The notes: generated from the sequence alone by a model not told the origin. 64,000 nt of DNA from Pirellula staleyi DSM 6068 (GCF_000025185.1 NC_013720.1:1-64000), one strand, 5' to 3'; shown: positions 16,789 through 26,110, counted from the stretch's first letter. Program-made: numbers and translations.

Positions 16789-17169
16789 CTAGCGAGGCTG
16801 TAGGGGGCGATGCCCCATCACGGCGTCGCTGCGGCTCTGGTACTGCGGAAAACGCTCCTCGAGCCGCATCATCCGCAGCACAAGCTGGTTGGCGTCGGAC
16901 AGTCCGGCGATGCGCATCGTCCCCTCTTTGGTAGTCACTCGTTTGTGCAGCAGCACAAGTTGACCGACCATCCAGCTCCGCAGCAGGACGAGATCGTCGA
17001 GCTCCAGCACGAGTCGATGGGTGAAAGCTTGCTCGAGCGAATCCCACACGGCATCGGCCAGCGCGATCTCGCCGGTGTCACCTTGGCGGGTAGCAATCAC
17101 GCGCACGAACAACCAATCGGGGCCACGGTCGAGTTCCATCGACCAGCCCGGCGCAAGTTGAACCATCAT
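16789..17169 (-). CDS. STAS-domain protein (anti-anti-sigma-like)
   Basis: A 126-residue protein resembling the STAS fold of anti-sigma factor antagonists and related regulators. It has the alternating pattern WLFVRVIA ... LVLELDDLVLLRSWMVGQLVLLHKRV ... MRIAGLSDANQLVLRMMRLEERF, where the segment after LELDD aligns with the usual phosphorylation-site loop. The usual D-S-[ST] signature is not present (there is LRSW), so phospho-control is uncertain. GGAG lies about 9 bases before ATG 17169. No partner kinase or sigma gene is adjacent. Confidence 0.75.
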   Translation of the reverse strand: MMVQLAPGWSMELDRGPDWLFVRVIATRQGDTGEIALADAVWDSLEQAFTHRLVLELDDLVLLRSWMVGQLVLLHKRVTTKEGTMRIAGLSDANQLVLRMMRLEERFPQYQSRSDAVMGHRPLQPR

Positions 17170-17457
17170 GGGAGAGAGACTCCATTAGACAACCGAAGCG
17201 CGGCGTGAACGGAGAGAGTCGATCACTGCCAGGCCTCGTGCTGCGCTCGGTAGTCTAGAGCCCCCGTGAAGCTGGAAGCAAGGAAAGTTGGCGAAAAGCG
17301 AAACTCGCGGTCAGCTGGCAGCGACTCGACCCTCCCCGCTTGCCGAGGGAGCAACCGGTCGGGATACTTGCAACCTAGTTTGCTGAGCCCAGCTCGCGCC
17401 ATCGAGCCGCAACCAGAACCAGTTTCCGCACATTTCACATACTCAAGGAATTCTGCC

Positions 17458-17976
17458 ATGTCGCGCCCCGCTGCTGTTACGTTCAAAGGGACCCCGATGA
17501 CCCTCGCTGGCGAAGCTGTGAAGCCAGGTCAGGCGGCCCCCGATTTCACCATTCACTTCTTCGAAGGTGGCCTGAAGACGATCACCCTCGCCGATCTGAA
17601 GGGGAAGCCCTCGTTCCTGAGCATCGTCCCTTCGCTCGACACCGGCGTTTGCAAGATCCAAACCAAAAAGTTCAACGACGAGCTCGCCTCGCTGAAGGAC
17701 AAGATCAACGCCGTGACGATCAGCCTCGATCTCCCCTTCGCCATGAACCGCTTCTGCGGCGCCGAAGGGATCACCAACATGAAGGTCGGTAGCGACTATC
17801 AAAATCGCAGCTTCGGCAATGCTTATGGCATGCTGATCGAAGAACTGAAGCTCCTCGCCCGTGGCACCGTGGTGATCGACGCCGATGGCAAGATCGTGCA
17901 CGCTGAAACGGTGAGCGAAGTCACCAGCGAACCGAACTACGACGCTGCCATGACTGCTATCAAGAGCCTGCTGTAA
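17458..17976 (+). CDS. tpx: Thiol peroxidase (Tpx, atypical 2-Cys peroxiredoxin)
   Basis: Reduces hydrogen peroxide and organic hydroperoxides using thioredoxin. The 172-residue protein from ATG 17458 has an AAGGAA site. The peroxidatic Cys65 lies in PSLDTGVCKIQTKKFN and the resolving Cys100 in AMNRFCGAEG, as in Tpx. The N-terminus VTFKGTPMTLAGEAVKPGQA is also family-typical. The gene is monocistronic, with a strong terminator at 18057-18098. The frame upstream of 17458 is open but is not family-like. Confidence 0.96.
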   Translation: MSRPAAVTFKGTPMTLAGEAVKPGQAAPDFTIHFFEGGLKTITLADLKGKPSFLSIVPSLDTGVCKIQTKKFNDELASLKDKINAVTISLDLPFAMNRFCGAEGITNMKVGSDYQNRSFGNAYGMLIEELKLLARGTVVIDADGKIVHAETVSEVTSEPNYDAAMTAIKSLL

Positions 17977-18389
17977 GGCGGAGCTACCAGGGAGCATGCT
18001 GGCATGCGGCGATGAGCGTTCAGCTATCCGCGTGCTCCTTTACCTGATCACTACATCCTCGCTAGGCGGAATAACTTCTGCCTGGCGAGGATTTTTTATG
18101 CGCCAAGCAGTGCAGCGCAGCGGCCATTTTCCACCCATCCGTACCCTTCGATGGCTGGGGATAACGCGCGGGGCTGCCAAGTTGCAGTTTCACCCCTCGA
18201 GTTGCCGAAGCTATCTCAGATCGATTTGCTTCTACCCAGTGGCGGTCGATCACGAGCCTTCGCTAGCGGCAGAGCCACTCTCGAAACCAGCTCGCACCTT
18301 CTGAACCAACGGCAAGACTTCTCCAAAGCCGAAAGAAAATGGAATTTCGACGCAGCGGTCAGCTCGAAGACCGAAGGCGACGCGTTCTC
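17977..18389. other. Intergenic region between tpx and a membrane protein gene
   Basis: Contains the tpx terminator. Beyond it no gene is recognised. An in-frame ATG at 18339 could extend the next gene by 17 residues. Confidence 0.4.
18057..18098 (+). terminator. Intrinsic terminator of tpx
   Basis: CCTCGC-T-AGGC pairs with GCCT-G-GCGAGG (stem 18057-18067 / 18080-18090) and is followed by ATTTTTTAT. It is located 80 bases after the tpx stop. Confidence 0.9.
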
Positions 18390-19598
18390 ATGGATGAGAT
18401 TGCATCGCCAACGGAAACCACCGACACCATTCCTCTCGAGGGAGCGAAAGGGCCAGTCCGCGCTTACGCGCCGGCTGTGCTCGAAGATCGCCAACTTCGA
18501 ACGAGCGATTTCGTGCCGCGTCGCCCTGCCATTGTCACCATGGCCATCTTGCTACTGCTCACCGCAGTGGCTGCCGTCGAAACGTTGCATATTTTCGTAG
18601 CCACCTCGCCACTCGCCGATCCTGCAGGCAAACTCTCGGCCGTGAATCTCGCTGCCCGGGGGAGCCTCGGAAGTTGGCTCTCGAGCATGACGCTCGGCGC
18701 TGCCGCTGCTGGCGCGATGGCGATCTTCAGCATCCGCGTGCATCGCGTGGATGACTATAAAGGTCGTTACCGCGTTTGGCTCTGGACTGCTGGTGTGATG
18801 CTGCTCGGGAGTATCGATTCGGCGACCGGGCTGCGCGACTGCTTTGCTTACGCCATGACTTCGCTCGTCGGCTGGCCTCCTGAAGGGAGCACGCAGCTGT
18901 GGTGGCTGATGGCTTACAGCGCCATCACGCTGACACTCGGCGTTCGGCTGTCACTCGAAATGTGGCCCTCGCTCGTCAGCTTCAGCGGACTGGCTGTCAC
19001 ATCACTGCTCTACGTGGCTGCTGCGCTCGCTGCCGTAGGTGTCTATCCCGAGAGTGGTCCACTGCTCGACAGCGTGGTCAGTTCGTCACTCGCCATGGTT
19101 GCCCATGCGTCGCTGCTGAGCACCTTGCTGCTGTTTGCACGTCACGTTTGCCTCGATGCCGAAGGGCGTTTGATGGTGAGCGTGCAGAAGGAAAAGAAGC
19201 CCCGTGCGAAGCGCAAGCCGAAGCTGTCGGTGGTGGATGGCGAAGAGAAAGCCGAGAGCACGAAATCGCGCAAGGCAGATGCCGAGAGCGACGACGACGA
19301 GGATGAAAAACCGGCCGCTGAGACCAAAAAACAGCCTGCCGCCACTGCTCCAGCTGCGAAATCGACCGCACCAGCCGCCGCTGCCAAACCGGCCGGAAGT
19401 GGCCCTCTCGCAGGGCTGAAATTTGGTAGCTCGGCCGCACCCGCCAAGCCGGCAGCGATCACGAGCGCCGCAGCGGCGACGGACGACGACGATGATCTCG
19501 ACGATGAAGATGCCGACGATGGCGACCGCAGCATGAGCCGCGCGGAACGCAAACGCCTGAAGAAAATGGCACGTCAGCAGCAACGTCGCGCCGCTTAG
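18390..19598 (+). CDS. Membrane protein with charged, Ala/Lys/Asp-rich C-terminus
   Basis: Unrecognised function. From ATG 18390 the protein has 402 residues (ATG 18339 is an alternative start). After about 45 cytoplasmic residues come roughly five or six hydrophobic segments, beginning with PAIVTMAILLLLTAVAAVET, up to about residue 255. The C-terminal 140 residues are low-complexity: Lys/Arg-rich, then acidic (DDDEDE), then Ala/Pro/Lys, then DDDDDLDDEDADD and a basic end (RAERKRLKKMARQQQRR). The alternating acidic and basic tail suggests interaction with nucleic acid or ribosomes, but this is inference only. Confidence 0.75.
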   Translation: MDEIASPTETTDTIPLEGAKGPVRAYAPAVLEDRQLRTSDFVPRRPAIVTMAILLLLTAVAAVETLHIFVATSPLADPAGKLSAVNLAARGSLGSWLSSMTLGAAAAGAMAIFSIRVHRVDDYKGRYRVWLWTAGVMLLGSIDSATGLRDCFAYAMTSLVGWPPEGSTQLWWLMAYSAITLTLGVRLSLEMWPSLVSFSGLAVTSLLYVAAALAAVGVYPESGPLLDSVVSSSLAMVAHASLLSTLLLFARHVCLDAEGRLMVSVQKEKKPRAKRKPKLSVVDGEEKAESTKSRKADAESDDDEDEKPAAETKKQPAATAPAAKSTAPAAAAKPAGSGPLAGLKFGSSAAPAKPAAITSAAAATDDDDDLDDEDADDGDRSMSRAERKRLKKMARQQQRRAA

Positions 19599-19624
19599 CG
19601 TTTGGAGTGCGACTTACGACTTGC

Positions 19625-19646
19625 GTAGGTCCGGTTTCACCGGACA
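19625..19646 (+). repeat. Palindromic repeat GTAGGTCCGGTTyCACCGGACA, copy 3
   Basis: First of two directly repeated copies, 8 bases apart, in the gap between convergent membrane protein genes. Confidence 0.8.
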
Positions 19647-19654
19647 ATACCGTC

Positions 19655-19676
19655 GTAGGTCCGGTTTCACCGGACA
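19655..19676 (+). repeat. Palindromic repeat GTAGGTCCGGTTyCACCGGACA, copy 4
   Basis: Second of the direct pair, identical to copy 3. Confidence 0.8.
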
Positions 19677-19722
19677 GGCGCGCACATTAGCAGCTGCCAC
19701 AAAAACGTGTAACCTCGCGCGC

Positions 19723-19986
19723 CTAACGTGGCGCTTCGAGACCTTGGGCTATCGTGGTTTTGCTCTCGCTTGCGGGAGATTTCGGCAGCTTCTCGATCCG
19801 CTGATAACCCATGTAGGCCACCACTCCCAGAACGAAGAAAAGAGCCATCCAGAGGACCGCGTCGCGCACCACTGCAAAGAGCAATTTCAGCCCGGGAAAG
19901 CTGTTGAGCATCGAAATGCCAAACGCGGCGCTCGCCAGCACCAGTGCCGCCAGCGACATCAAGTTCTGAGGCTGTTTGAAATCCAC
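19723..19986 (-). CDS. Small two-helix membrane protein
   Basis: An 87-residue protein of unknown function. GTG 19986 is chosen because a very strong AGGAGGT lies just before it, although the frame continues upstream for 33 more codons. Two hydrophobic segments are visible (NLMSLAALVLASAAFGISM and DAVLWMALFFVLGVVAYMGY), followed by a short charged C-terminus. It converges on the previous membrane protein gene, with two palindromic repeats between them. Confidence 0.7.
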   Translation of the reverse strand: MDFKQPQNLMSLAALVLASAAFGISMLNSFPGLKLLFAVVRDAVLWMALFFVLGVVAYMGYQRIEKLPKSPASESKTTIAQGLEAPR

Positions 19987-20217
19987 GCGACACCTCCTGC
20001 AGGCCCCAGAGATGGCTTGCAGGGACGAGAGAAACGGGGCAACATCGTCGCAGCGCACCATCATGCTCACTCGCATGATCGTCACGTTCGACAGCTACGA
20101 GCCTAGCCCTTCCACGGGGCCTGCTTCAACACGACCTGCAGTGAAAATCGCCTCGCTGCGATGTTTTTCTGCAGCCGCTGTTCCACGTTTGCGCTCTGCG
20201 GAAGATGTAGCGGCAAA

Positions 20218-22845
20218 CTACTGAGGCGTGATTGCTGCAGACGCTTCCCGCGGTAAAGTTCGCTGGCGAAAAGTGCTCACCTGCAGTGCTCCTTGCGGGG
20301 TGATTTCGATCGTCACACTTCCATCGACCTGCGTGTGATAAACAGCACTTCCGTGCGCCTCGTAGGCAGCCGTCACTTCCGCAATGTTCGGCAAATCTTC
20401 CGGATGGCGGCTCCCGCTAATCACCACCACTTCGGGCTTACACCAACTGGCAAAACCATCGGGATTACTGCGCGGGCTTCCATGATGAGGAGCCAAAACG
20501 ACGTCGGCATCGAGCGCCTCGCGCGCCAGAAGTTGCTCGAGCGCGCGACCTTCGAGATCCCCCGTCAGCAGAATTCGTCGACCCCCGATTTCGATCGCCA
20601 GCACGAGGCTGTTCTCGTTATCGCGCTCGGCAACTTCGTCGGCTTGCGGATGCAGCACGCGCGTGATCGCCGCGCCACTAGTCCACTGATCACCCGCCGC
20701 CAGATGTCCGGTGGGAGTGCGCGAGCGCTCAATCGCCTCGCGCAGCTCCCGCACGGCAGGCTCCTCGCGCGCGAGCATCGAGGGAGAAGTATAGATTTTC
20801 CTCGCGCGGTGGTCGGAAACCAGCATCGGAACCCCCGAGAAATGGTCGGCATCGGCGTGCGAAATCACCAGCCGATCGAGTGTCACGAGCCCGCGACTTT
20901 GCATCACGCTGCTCGCCGCCCGCGCTGCGCCGACCGGTGCTCCCACTTTGCCCGCGTCGTACAGCATCGTCGTTCCATCGGGATACTCAACGAGCACCGA
21001 GAGCCCATGCCCCACGGCAATGAAGGTGCAGCGGAGTGGCATGTCGCGCGTCTGCAATCGCTCGGGAAGATGCAGCGCAAAACAGCCGCCGAGTAGCAGC
21101 CAAACGAAAACGAACCCTCCCATGGTGTGCCACGAGGGAACCAACTTGCGCGGCAAGACGAGCAGCGGAAGTGGCCAGAGATAGCTGGCGATGGTCCACC
21201 AAAGTGGTGGCGGCGGCGTTTTGAAATAACTAGCGGGGAGCGATTTGCCCCACACGATCGCCAGTTCCATGAGCCACAAACTTCCATCGCAACAGGCGCC
21301 GCAGTAGTCTCCCAGCAGCGGAGAGATCGGCGCGAGCAGCAGTAGCGAGAAACCGCTATACATCGCCGTTGCCGTGGGGAGCATGATGACGAGATTCAGC
21401 AGCAATCCGACCGGCGAAATCAGTCCATATTGCTGCCACACAATCGGAAGCGATGTGATCCAAATCGCCGCTCCCACAAGCCACATTTGCCAGAGCCAGC
21501 GCAGGGCACGCTTCGCTGCGCGCACCGGCCAAGCGCGCGATTGGTCGATGAGCTTTTGCAGCGGCTCGCGGCGATCTTCGGCGGTCATCAGCGGCGTCAT
21601 CAAAATCATCACGGCGACCGCGAGAAAACTGAGTTGCGGCCCGGCCAGAAACAGACTCGCGGGATTCAGTACGAGCACCAAAATGCCGGCCAGCGCCAAG
21701 GAATTCCACGAAAGCGCGCGACGTCCCACAAGCATCGCTAAACAAACGGCTGCCACCAGCACAGCGGCACGCATAACCGGCGGCTGGGCATCGATCAGCA
21801 CCGCGTAGAGCAGCGTGAGAACGATCGCCGACCAGAGCGCAGCACGTCGCGGAAGAATCCCCAAACGGAGCAAGGTCCAAAATCCCCCCGCCAGCAGCGA
21901 CACGTGAATCCCCGAAATCGAGAGGACATGAATCGTGCCAGTCAGAAGAAAATCTTCGTTCCGCTGCGGATCGAGTTGCTCGCGCGTTCCGAGCAGCACG
22001 GCCGAGGCCAGAGTGCCGCGCCGCGTGGCAATGTGCGCTCGAACTAAATGACTGCCACGCTCGCGAATGTTGCTCATGATCCGCGAAAAACTCCAAGCCC
22101 AACCCGATTTGATTTTCGTAATACATTCGGGACGAACCGCGCGCATCATGCAGTAGATACCGCGACTCCGTTGCCAGGCGGCGTAGTCGAAATCGCCAGG
22201 ATTCAGCGGCTGCATTGGACGACTAGCCAAGACCATCATCTCGAGCGTATCGCCAGCCCTCACTCCCTCGAGATGTCCTTCCACATCGAGCGACGCCAGG
22301 CCCGAGGCGCTCCGCCACACGTTGCGTTCGCGAATCGCAATCACGCGCACCAGCAGTTCGCTCTCTTCTCCTTTGGGAACAATTCGCATGGCGCTCGGCG
22401 GAGGGGCCGGAACCCAGCGCGGCGAATGGACGGCGATCGCGCGCACTGCCATCGGTCGAATCGACTCATCGAGCACCAAGCCAATCTCGTTGGGCTCCAC
22501 CACAAACCAGGTCGCATGATGCCAGGTGCCTCCAAGCGACGCTGTGAGCAACAGCAGCGCGAGTGAACCTGCTCGATCGCGACCACGCGTCAGGAGCACT
22601 CCCCAGGCAATCGCGGCGACGATCGCCGTCGTCACCCACACACTCGGAGCCACCTTGGCACACCGATCGACAACAATGCCCGCCGCTAGCGCCACGAACA
22701 CCAGCAGCAGCGGCTCGTAGTGAAACCTGCCGGTCGGCTGCAGCGGAATCTCGGCCAGCGCAGGTTGCTGCTCGATATCCTGCTCGAGGTCAGACTCGTT
22801 TTCCGACGGAGTGATCAACAGCTCTTTCGGGGGAACGTTCATCAC
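20218..22845 (-). CDS. comEC: ComEC/Rec2 family DNA uptake channel protein
   Basis: Inner-membrane channel that carries transforming DNA into the cytoplasm. The 875-residue protein has early helices (LLLVFVALAAGIVVD ...), an OB-like region (about 130-250), a polytopic competence domain (for example LLTGTIHVLSISGIHVSLLAGGFW) and a C-terminal metallo-beta-lactamase-like domain with HADADH (663-668) and LAPHHGS. These parts make it a full-length ComEC. No other competence genes are near. The start is ATG 22845 or the next codon; the ribosome site is weak. Confidence 0.94.
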   Translation of the reverse strand: MMNVPPKELLITPSENESDLEQDIEQQPALAEIPLQPTGRFHYEPLLLVFVALAAGIVVDRCAKVAPSVWVTTAIVAAIAWGVLLTRGRDRAGSLALLLLTASLGGTWHHATWFVVEPNEIGLVLDESIRPMAVRAIAVHSPRWVPAPPPSAMRIVPKGEESELLVRVIAIRERNVWRSASGLASLDVEGHLEGVRAGDTLEMMVLASRPMQPLNPGDFDYAAWQRSRGIYCMMRAVRPECITKIKSGWAWSFSRIMSNIRERGSHLVRAHIATRRGTLASAVLLGTREQLDPQRNEDFLLTGTIHVLSISGIHVSLLAGGFWTLLRLGILPRRAALWSAIVLTLLYAVLIDAQPPVMRAAVLVAAVCLAMLVGRRALSWNSLALAGILVLVLNPASLFLAGPQLSFLAVAVMILMTPLMTAEDRREPLQKLIDQSRAWPVRAAKRALRWLWQMWLVGAAIWITSLPIVWQQYGLISPVGLLLNLVIMLPTATAMYSGFSLLLLAPISPLLGDYCGACCDGSLWLMELAIVWGKSLPASYFKTPPPPLWWTIASYLWPLPLLVLPRKLVPSWHTMGGFVFVWLLLGGCFALHLPERLQTRDMPLRCTFIAVGHGLSVLVEYPDGTTMLYDAGKVGAPVGAARAASSVMQSRGLVTLDRLVISHADADHFSGVPMLVSDHRARKIYTSPSMLAREEPAVRELREAIERSRTPTGHLAAGDQWTSGAAITRVLHPQADEVAERDNENSLVLAIEIGGRRILLTGDLEGRALEQLLAREALDADVVLAPHHGSPRSNPDGFASWCKPEVVVISGSRHPEDLPNIAEVTAAYEAHGSAVYHTQVDGSVTIEITPQGALQVSTFRQRTLPREASAAITPQ

Positions 22846-23179
22846 TACGCCACCGAGGCTTGTATTGACCAGAAAACCATAAATCCCTGCGATTATGGCT
22901 GACCGATCATCCTACCGCGCTGTGCATCAATAAACCACACTTTTGAGTGATATTTTTACAAATAGCCATGGCGACTGATGTTGCGAAGTTTCCGCTGCCG
23001 ATTAGAGTCGGATAGAACGAGCGGAACGAAAACTGCCTGCCACCGCGAACCTTTCCCCCGCTGATGGCTTCCCTCGAAGGATGCTGCGGCGCGACATTTT
23101 GTCGCCCGTTTGGCCTCCCCACACCCTTCAGCCGACCAGCCCGCCCTGCAGCGGGCTCACCCATCCGATGGAGTTTGCG
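22846..23179. other. Divergent intergenic region upstream of comEC
   Basis: No gene recognised. A small inverted repeat CCATAA / TTATGG lies at about 22879-22900, close to the comEC start, and might be an operator. The rest shows nothing notable. Confidence 0.4.
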
Positions 23180-23458
23180 ATGCCAGCCGAAACGACCCAC
23201 CCTGCCCCGGAAGAGCCTGCGTGTTGCTCCGCCCCGACACTGAGTGACGCAGCGCCGCTGCTGGCCGCGAGCTCGCCCGGTGGACTAGCGCCGCACTATC
23301 GCGTGCAGCGATTCGTTTCGGGAGATGAGGTCCGTCCTTGGCAATTACACGCCACTTGCAAACTTCGGATCGATGCCGAGCAAGCCGCCGCCGATCTCCG
23401 CGCTTCGGGCCAAGCCGCCCGGATCATCAATGTCCGGACGCTTCCGACGGCATCGTAA
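23180..23458 (+). CDS. Small hypothetical protein
   Basis: An unrecognised 92-residue protein. ATG 23180 is preferred over ATG 23168 because GGAG lies 6 bases before it. The first 45 residues are Pro/Ala-rich; the second half looks folded (HYRVQRFVSGDEVRPWQLHA ... DAEQAAADLRASGQAARIIN), with a pattern like small SPOR or single-domain proteins. No catalytic motif is visible. It lies alone between comEC and gltX, in opposite orientation to both. Confidence 0.55.
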   Translation: MPAETTHPAPEEPACCSAPTLSDAAPLLAASSPGGLAPHYRVQRFVSGDEVRPWQLHATCKLRIDAEQAAADLRASGQAARIINVRTLPTAS

Positions 23459-23502
23459 GCAAGAAGGGGTCAGAGGCCAGAGACTAGGGGCCAGAGAATT
23501 TC

Positions 23503-23527
23503 GTAGGTCGGCTACCCTATAGCCGAC
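23503..23527. repeat. Palindrome GTAGGTCGGCTA ... TAGCCGAC
   Basis: Stem GTCGGCTA / TAGCCGAC around a short loop. A related unit in the opposite orientation (GGTCGGC ... GCCGACCTAC) lies at 23625-23651, so the two bound a 149-bp segment with inverted ends. Confidence 0.65.
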
Positions 23528-23624
23528 AACCAATGACGCATTCGATTGCCAAGTCGCTCTCGACACGCACTCGATTGCCACCAAGCCCATCGCAGAGTGA
23601 TCGATGATGGAATCTTGGAACCAC

Positions 23625-23651
23625 GGTCGGCCACGGCGTATGCCGACCTAC
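23625..23651. repeat. Palindrome GGTCGGC ... GCCGACCTAC
   Basis: Inverted relative to the palindrome at 23503-23527; both share GTAGGTCGGC. Confidence 0.65.
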
Positions 23652-23692
23652 TGACTTGCGACCGAAATGCGAAGCTACTTTCGCCAGTTCGC

Positions 23693-23735
23693 GGGTGCCA
23701 CTGGCTTTGCCAGTGTCGAGGCTGGAACCGATATT
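23693..23735. repeat. Left arm of the inverted-end element (partial copy)
   Basis: GGGTGCCACTGGC...GCCAGTG followed by gctggaaccgat matches the left 40 bases of the elements at 16463 and 26258. No right arm with CCAGTGGCAC follows, so it is partial. Confidence 0.7.
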
Positions 23736-23768
23736 ACTCCGCACTGGCAGCGAACAGATTACGAAGAG

Positions 23769-25343
23769 CTACTTTGCTAGCGCGCGATCAATGCGGGCAA
23801 GGCTCGATGGTTTCCCGAGCAGTTCGAGGCAGTCGTACACACCAGGGCCAACCCCCTTGCCAGTCACCGCCACACGAATGGTGTGGATGATGTCGCCGAT
23901 TTTAATCTGCTCGGCTTCGAGAAATTCGTGCAGCGCGGCTTCTAGGGTTTTGACATCAAACGGCTCGAGTCCGGCGATTTTGTCGCGGAATTTCGCGAGC
24001 AATTCTTTTTGCTTCGGTGGGGCCACGCGCTTCTCGAAATCCTTTTCGTCGTACACCAGCGCTTCATCGGCGACGAAGAAAAAGTCGGCATAGCTGAGGA
24101 TATCCCCCGCCACTTTCAAACGATCGCCAGCCGCCTCGACAATGCGCGCGAGCTTCGGACCGACATCGCATGGCGGTGGTGAGGTGAGCAAGCCTGCTTC
24201 CTGCAAGAAGGGGAGCATCTTCACCACCTTTTGCTTGGCAGGGAGCTTCTGCATCGCGCGATCTTGAAAGTTCCAAAGCTTCTTCGGGTCGAAGCTGGCT
24301 GGCGCTTTCGTCACGCGCTCGAGGGTGAAGTATTTGATCATCTCGTCGATGGTGAAGTCTTCTGTCTTGTCGTCGAGCGACCACCCCAGGAGCATCAAGT
24401 AGTTGATGATCGCCTCGGGCAAATAGCCGACTTCGCGATAGAAATCGACGATCACCGGATTAAACGTGTCGCTCGAAAAACTCTTCCCCAGGCGCGAGGT
24501 GATTTCGGTACCGTGATCGTAGAGTCGTTTGAACTCGGGATTCTTCAGGTACTGCGCGATCTTCCGCTTGCTCAGTTTTTGGTGACTCCCCGGCTCGGCC
24601 ACGTATGGCAGATGCGCATAGACCGGCAGTTCATAGCCAAGGCTCTGCGCAATGAAAATCTGCCGCGGTGTATTGGGCAAGTGCTCGACCGCGCGGATGA
24701 CGTGCGAAATCTTGAATTCGTAGTCGTCGACGACGCTGGCCAGGTGATAGAGGCAGGTCCCGTCGGCACGCTGAATCACGTGGTCTTGTTCTTTGTCCCA
24801 ATCGAATTCGCAGAGCCCGCGCACTTCGTCGTTGAAGATGCACTTCCCTTCGCGCGGCATCTTCAGCCGCACAACAAACGAGCGTCCTTCCGCTTCGAAC
24901 TTGGCGCGCTCTTCCGGTGTGGTCGCCATCCACTGGCGGCTATAGAGAAACGGTCGCTTGGCAGCGTCGGCAGCTTCGCGCTCCGCTTTGAGTTCTTCAG
25001 GTCGGCCGTAGTCGTAGTAGGCATGTCCCGACGCGATCAACTGGGCGGCGGCAGCCTGGTAGCTCGGGAGCCGCTGCGACTGGAAATACGAGCCGCACGG
25101 ACCAAAGCTCGACTTGCCATCGTCGGTGGGACCTTCATCCCAGTTCATGCCGAGCCACTTGAAGCCGTTGAGAATCGGCAGCAGCGCTTCGGCAACGTTG
25201 CGTTCGCTATCGGTATCGTCGATGCGGAGGAGAAATTGCCCCCCATGTTGGCGGGCATAGAGCCAATTGAAGAGCGCGGTGCGAACGCCGCCGATATGCA
25301 GATAGCCAGTAGGACTGGGAGCGAAACGCGTACGAACGGACAT
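23769..25343 (-). CDS. gltX: Glutamyl-tRNA synthetase
   Basis: Class I aminoacyl-tRNA synthetase that charges tRNA-Glu (or also tRNA-Gln when GatCAB is present, which cannot be judged here). The 524-residue protein starts at ATG 25343 with MSVRTRFAPSPTGYLHIGG, containing the HIGH-type motif. The KMSKS-type motif is KLSKR (256-260). An N-terminal catalytic Rossmann domain and a C-terminal helical anticodon-binding part are both present. It stands alone on the minus strand. Confidence 0.97.
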   Translation of the reverse strand: MSVRTRFAPSPTGYLHIGGVRTALFNWLYARQHGGQFLLRIDDTDSERNVAEALLPILNGFKWLGMNWDEGPTDDGKSSFGPCGSYFQSQRLPSYQAAAAQLIASGHAYYDYGRPEELKAEREAADAAKRPFLYSRQWMATTPEERAKFEAEGRSFVVRLKMPREGKCIFNDEVRGLCEFDWDKEQDHVIQRADGTCLYHLASVVDDYEFKISHVIRAVEHLPNTPRQIFIAQSLGYELPVYAHLPYVAEPGSHQKLSKRKIAQYLKNPEFKRLYDHGTEITSRLGKSFSSDTFNPVIVDFYREVGYLPEAIINYLMLLGWSLDDKTEDFTIDEMIKYFTLERVTKAPASFDPKKLWNFQDRAMQKLPAKQKVVKMLPFLQEAGLLTSPPPCDVGPKLARIVEAAGDRLKVAGDILSYADFFFVADEALVYDEKDFEKRVAPPKQKELLAKFRDKIAGLEPFDVKTLEAALHEFLEAEQIKIGDIIHTIRVAVTGKGVGPGVYDCLELLGKPSSLARIDRALAK

Positions 25344-25509
25344 GGATGAACCCGCGAGAAGCAACATGAGAGCCGAACGGAAAAGAACAGCTCTGCATTG
25401 TAGAGTCGAGAAGCGGGGGGCGGGAGGCGACCAGCCCCCTCCCTTGCCAAGCGATCGACCTTAGCTCATCGCGGCGGCAGCAGTGGCGCGCCAATCTGGC
25501 GGAGAAATC

Positions 25510-25752
25510 CTAGTGCCACATCACTTCGAGGCCGTTTTCGATCTCTCCCACACCTTCCACATGCTTCAGAAGTTCCTGAGCCATTTGCTTCTGGAAGTAG
25601 GTGTTCACCTGACCGTGCAGCGTGACGCGATTGCCCGACGTTTCGAAGCGGAGCTTGCGCCCCTGGAGATAGGGGTTCGTAGCGATGGCTTCGTCGACCC
25701 GAAGAGCCAACGGGCTGGTTTCAACTTCCGAGCTGCGATCGATCGATTGCAT
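25510..25752 (-). CDS. Small BON-domain protein
   Basis: An 80-residue protein from ATG 25752 with GGTGA upstream. Almost all of it is one BON domain: LALRVDEAIATNPYLQGRKL ... GNRVTLHGQVNTYFQKQMAQ ... EGVGEIENGLEV. There is no signal peptide. The family is thought to bind membranes or polymers. It may share a transcript with gltX (166-base gap, same strand), but this is not certain. Confidence 0.88.
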   Translation of the reverse strand: MQSIDRSSEVETSPLALRVDEAIATNPYLQGRKLRFETSGNRVTLHGQVNTYFQKQMAQELLKHVEGVGEIENGLEVMWH

Positions 25753-26110
25753 GGTTCACCGTGGGGAGTGCGAGTGCCAAGGGGGAAGAGATTTGCCAAA
25801 TCGCGAGCCAAACGCAGGACCGAGCCGGGAAGCGGGGCGAAGCTCGGCAAGCGAAGATCGAGCCAAAGTCGGCTGGCGATCTGCCAGGTGGGAAAACCGG
25901 TAGATCGGCAAACCAGAGCCGGTCGCTCGAATCTCGCTAGAAAGAAGAATCGGCCGTGCTAGCACCGAAAGTTGAACTCGGCAGTTCAGAAGAAGCAGGA
26001 AATCTCTACCGGCTAGCGAACCGGGGCGAAGCTTAACGAACCTGCCGGTTGTAAGGACGCAGTGGCGTCGAAACTCCAAGACAGCATCGACCTTTTCGCT
26101 GCCTCAACTC

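Larger units (their letters stand above)
23459..23768. other. Repeat cluster in a convergent gap
   Basis: Contains a purine-rich repeat (ccagagactaggggccagag, 23477-23496), two GTAGGTCGG palindromes (23503-23527 and 23625-23651) and one left arm of the inverted-end element (23693-23735). No gene is recognised. Confidence 0.6.

Noticed and set aside
16390-19676. CRISPR array
   Set aside because: The 22-base units occur as pairs or singles with irregular spacing, are palindromic, and no cas gene is near.
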